Assembly (NCBI RefSeq): GCF_003268635.1
Contig: NZ_CP029639.1
Location: 5,872,001-5,936,000 of the forward strand
DNA length: 64,000 nucleotides
Source: Paenibacillus sp. DCT19
GTDB taxonomy: Bacteria > Bacillota > Bacilli > Paenibacillales > Paenibacillaceae
Reading direction: 5' to 3'
Made by a program: the position numbers and the translations under genes. The first letter of the stretch is position 1; each line of letters starts with the position of its first letter. Positions 61,701-64,000 of the stretch are shown piece after piece. Under the pieces are notes generated by a model. The model was not told the origin of the DNA. It did not search any database and worked only from the letters and a program-made list of their open reading frames with translations.

Positions 61701-62144
61701 TCTTGTAGCACTTCCGTTATTCGTAAACGTATAGGAATCTCCGGGGTTCATGATCAAAATGTCCTCAGCCGCCAGAGCCATAGATTGAGGAGTGTAAATA
61801 TCTGCTTCGTATGTATCATCAGTTACCTCTGATGCACCTTCTGGTTCCTCAATAATTTCATTTACGTCCTCTGGTTCTTCGTAAATTCCTTCTATATCTT
61901 CAAACTCATCATTATCTTCGTCCACACCTTCTGGTCCTTCTTGGATGTCCTGATCTGTAATATCCAAATTATCCTCGTCTGCCAAAGCTGGATCCTCAGT
62001 AAAGACATCGACGTTCTCGATGTCATCCTCCATTGTAACGATCTCATCAGATTGATCAGATAGAGCATAACCGGTTGTCGGATATATGGTGCCAATCAAC
62101 AATACAGCCATCATTAAAACAATAAAACCCTTTTTTAAACTCAT
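58785..62144 (-). CDS. Large secreted protein with nine tandem beta-rich repeats and a YD-like tail
   Basis: A 1119-residue protein with a signal peptide (FIVLMMAVLLIGTIYPTTGYA). A very acidic linker of about 80 residues rich in Asp and Glu follows, then nine repeats of 85-95 residues (about 125-960). Each begins with a pattern like RVTLNQGESYxFxN, continues with a D/YxVY-P-DG segment and ends with an AVVTxxxxxPVT strand pair. Odd and even repeats differ slightly. Next is a PPC-like domain (VYYRFNPYGTGKYRIAI, then GGQNYYLKLG) and a C-terminal GDQIVFEYDRNGNLTKRTK, a single YD-type motif. It lies 32 bases before the RHS gene, so both are co-transcribed. AAAGGAGG precedes the ATG. The repeat family was not recognised. 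Role inferred: surface display or partner of the RHS protein. Confidence 0.85.
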   Translation of the reverse strand: MSLKKGFIVLMMAVLLIGTIYPTTGYALSDQSDEIVTMEDDIENVDVFTEDPALADEDNLDITDQDIQEGPEGVDEDNDEFEDIEGIYEEPEDVNEIIEEPEGASEVTDDTYEADIYTPQSMALAAEDILIMNPGDSYTFTNNGSATRSLSTDAATSRSSAYDYVVYRPDGSIMGENMNSINNLSVGSGYTAVITSTGQNPFTVTVRSEFSYSVSANPAMNRVTLSHGESYRYFNNGTQSRVLSADTSTAQDRRIDYASYKEDGSLVTSNFQTTGKPSLAAGNEIIITGAGSQPVSVGFPYEVYSGEWTDEPAYTRVTLNQGESYQFTNISAKSDALQSDGSTRDKHDYVVYLPDGTESSTGTNTSTKPTVAAGRTAIVTLVTATPVTYGVPYRTFDVQKAGGDAITRITVYPGESVIFRNNGSLANPIKNNASSSNGAVFDYVLYTAEDVVHSDGFNKTTNPTIRSQGYAVVTVAGQVPIEFSYTDDFSVEESMEPAYHRVTLNQGESVTFWNNSTDREYLDSDASVSQGRIFDYVTYYPDGTERSTRKATAVSPVVFYGNKAVVTGVSVQPVTIGAIYTIFDVEDRPNEALSKITVSPGQSVKFHNGGSLSNPIRSNAKKIGAMFDIVVYKADGRAHSDKFNSNVSLATIPSGGEAIVTVGGSTPVLFEYTDDFSVVDSQEPAYLRVTLNKSESYAYTNISSDSKRLRNDASSSAGRVYDYTIYNVDGTVSSSRSATTMEPLVLGGKKVVVTNVSDQPITYGGIYRIFRGQDDQVPSPETEITINQGQSAVFTNPSSEPAQVNRIGTTDSIVDFVVYEANNKYQYLVVGSSLDTWEIPAGGTLVVTVISPEPVTIQYNVPVTASPSQEPALIKRSLEPNNTMLFSNSSSYSSVLFTSHVEALAYDYVIRDQNQVVVREGKNVAGSQHIPGKSNIQVHNQSSQSLKFVAPYRHFTVKEPEVEFLTLYEGLETTLPEKQQGNVYYRFNPYGTGKYRIAIKESKDFSIEPWLELYTDKELSSRIAASVEQEQVYGEQYTVLEWELQGGQNYYLKLGEKDGKPVQGEIKAAEMNMRSDNSYEYGYGNQLLKVVLFTGDQIVFEYDRNGNLTKRTKKIFPFN

Positions 62145-62220
62145 GAAATCAAATTCCTCCTTTTGTAATATTCATCCATTGAATCCCTAAAAAGATATTC
62201 AAATGGATTGTGAATAATTA

Positions 62221-62243
62221 ATATCGGCATTATCCTAATTTTA
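62221..62243 (-). promoter_or_regulatory. Sigma-D-like -10 element upstream of the RHS operon
   Basis: On the minus strand a perfect GCCGATAT (62221-62228) lies about 75 bases before the operon's first gene. A TAAA is present at 62240-62243, but the spacing is 11 instead of 15, so this is only a candidate. The rest of 62145-62400 has no gene. Confidence 0.3.
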
Positions 62244-62400
62244 GGTAATAGTAAGATAGTCCTTATTATCTGGGATAATTCTCCTTTTCGAATTCGGATA
62301 ACAAGAATTCATCATACATACAGACATAAAAAATATTCAGACTATGAGGGTATCTGATAAGCCCTATTTAAGAAGTAAGCCGGCCTTTACACTCTGAAAA

Positions 62401-62440
62401 AAAATAAAAACACCTCAAGAAATGTAATTTCTTGAAGTGT
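62401..62440 (-). terminator. Intrinsic terminator behind the SLH-domain gene
   Basis: Stem ACACCTCAAGAAAT (62410-62423) against ATTTCTTGAAGTGT (62427-62440), a three-base loop, then a long T-rich run on the minus strand. Confidence 0.9.
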
Positions 62441-62509
62441 TCCTATCAATTAATCTCTATGCTTTAACTTTAAATGAATCGTATTACTAGTATTGTTAAT
62501 CTATACCCT

Positions 62510-64000
62510 TTACAGATACCCTAACTTATCCAATACACGCTTCAACATCACTGCTGCTTGTGCACGGGTCGCATTACCTTGGGTTCGAATGTTCTCGATG
62601 TCATCCCTTGAATAATTCCCTCTTGTACCGCTTTGGCAACAGAATCCTTGGATTGGATTTTCTTGTTGTCATTGAACTTCGATAAAATGGACGTCGATGA
62701 AGAGCTCAGCACCGTTTGCTTACCTCCGTAATTCAAAGCACGAACCATCATAATCGCCATCTGTTCACGCGTAATTGGACGATCTGGCTTAAACGTACCA
62801 TCGGTATTACCTGTAATGATTCCTGCCTCAGCAGCAGCACCAATATAGGCACTTGTGATACTCCCACTACGAACGTCAGGAAAACGACTTGCAGCGGTCG
62901 GTTCTCCGCTTAACCCTAGTCCTCTAGCAACTAATTCAGCGAACTCTGCACGTGAGATGTTCTCATTCGGACGATAGTAAGAACCATTCGGCGCACTAAT
63001 GATCCATTTAGCCGAAAGCTCCTTAATGACCTCACTTGCCCAGTGTGAAGTTGTATCCGGATAACTCACAACGTTATTAATCGGAACAATCGCCTGATTG
63101 CCGTTTAGTTGTCCTTGGATGACTACTCCACTAGCAATATTTTTGAAGGAACTAGGTACATTCGAAAGTTTAAATGTCACTGGATCAACAAAGGCAAATC
63201 CAGAGGTTTTAATAGACGTGTTGGCAGCCAGTTTCATTGCCAATTGGCTTTTAACCTTTTGCTCTACGCGCTGATTATTCGTTCCAGCAAATACATAGAC
63301 ATCCGTAGAGTTAGCAAGCTTTTGCGCTCTTGCGCTTGCAATCAAACTCTCCATTGTCCCCGATGAAGTTACAGGAACCGTTTCTAATTGAACATAGAAG
63401 GATGGAGCCGCTGCCCCTGTAGTTGTGCTTGTGTTAATCGGTGTAATCACCGTAGCAGCACTAATCGTTCCCAGGCTCCGGTTCATTGCCGCCAGATCTA
63501 GATTAGCTAGTGGCACTGTCCAGAGACGATCACCATATTTTACACCAATTGAACCTGTACGATAGCTTGTTACCACCTGAGTCAATGCATTCAATGGGAA
63601 TCCAACAAACGCAGAGGCTTCACTATCTGGAATCTCGAACACAATCGGTTGAGTCAACTTGCCCGAAGCCGAAGCATATTCAAATGCCTGAATCAACTTC
63701 GCTGCATCCACATTGAACTGACGAGTCGAACGATTATTACGTGACATCGTAGACTCGGCAGCAGAGGCAGTGTTATTGTTCATCACAAGTAAAGGTTGAC
63801 CATAGTTTGATGTATCCAATTCCGTCACCCAAACCGGACGACTTCCCGTCTGATTACTACTACCATTATTATTGGTTGTATGCTGCAAAGTAAGCGGCCC
63901 AAAAGCTGGTACAGTTACACTAGATGCATCCCGGATTGGGACAGCTCCAGGTACATAACTTACCGTTCCCGTTGGTGTAGTTGTAGTTGATCCTGTCCCA
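62510..64000 (-). CDS. S-layer homology (SLH) domain surface protein, cut by window end, apparent frameshift
   Basis: The frame is open through the window end, so the N-terminus is missing. The visible part has a Thr/Ser-rich linker, a domain of about 250 residues (with TRQFNVDAAKLIQAFEYA and VFEIPDSEASAFVGFPLN), and three C-terminal SLH motifs: YPDTTSHWASEVI, FPDVRSGSITSAYI and FNDNKKIQSKDSVAKAV, each followed by an ITREQMAIM-type segment. The third SLH breaks off at FEPKVMRP. Adding one base at the G3 run 62581-62583 gives FEPQGNATRAQAAVMLKRVL and a stop at 62510, the normal SLH end. SLH triplets bind pyruvylated cell-wall polymer, so the protein is cell-surface attached. Confidence 0.88.

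Overview
The window looks like a Paenibacillus-type chromosome (Firmicutes, Bacillales) of moderate GC. The gene order from degS-degU through the comF and flagellar genes to hpf, secA, prfB and a yvjA-type gene follows the Bacillus subtilis chromosome. Strong AGGAGG-type ribosome binding sites, frequent GTG/TTG starts, SLH and copper-amine-oxidase-like surface domains and a WapA/RHS-type locus agree with this. I see no tRNA, rRNA, CRISPR or prophage genes.

Layout. (1) 1-4800, plus strand: a ureide/amide catabolic cluster of an amidase (cut by the window edge), a fumarylacetoacetate-hydrolase-fold enzyme, an NCS1 permease and allantoinase, closed by a bidirectional terminator. (2) 4843-14231, minus strand: a complete arginine pathway argC-J-B-D-F-G-H, with a promoter and candidate ARG box upstream of argC. 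(3) 14615-23845: cardiolipin synthase, a YitT/YvjA membrane protein, prfB, secA, hpf and a cold-shock gene. (4) 24221-37431: an unknown secreted protein, then the late flagellar block (fliT, fliS, fliD, flaG, fliB, hag, csrA, fliW, DUF6470, flgL, flgK, flgN, flgM, yvyF) with three sigma-D-type promoters and a CsrA site in the hag leader. (5) 37694-53150: a protein of twenty fibronectin-III repeats, comFC, comFA, small unknown proteins, degU-degS, and a secreted phosphodiester-glycosidase-like protein. (6) 53415-64000: a surface/antagonism locus with a nine-repeat secreted protein, an RHS/YD-repeat protein ending in a lipase-like GHSKG domain, a coupled membrane-anchored putative immunity protein, and an SLH-domain protein cut by the window edge.

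Two points need care. First, at least seven genes (yvjA, fliD, the fibronectin gene, comFA, the phosphodiester glycosidase, the RHS gene and the SLH gene) are broken by small indels. Most lie in G/C or A/T runs and most are explained by one missing base. prfB shows the same signature, because its usual programmed-frameshift site lacks one G. This looks like systematic base loss in the assembly rather than gene decay, so I describe these as intact genes with apparent frameshifts.

Second, intergenic regions carry two families of dispersed palindromic repeats. One has compensatory base changes in its stem, which points to a selected fold. The strongest candidate for an undescribed system is the RHS-lipase/immunity locus with its nine-repeat partner.
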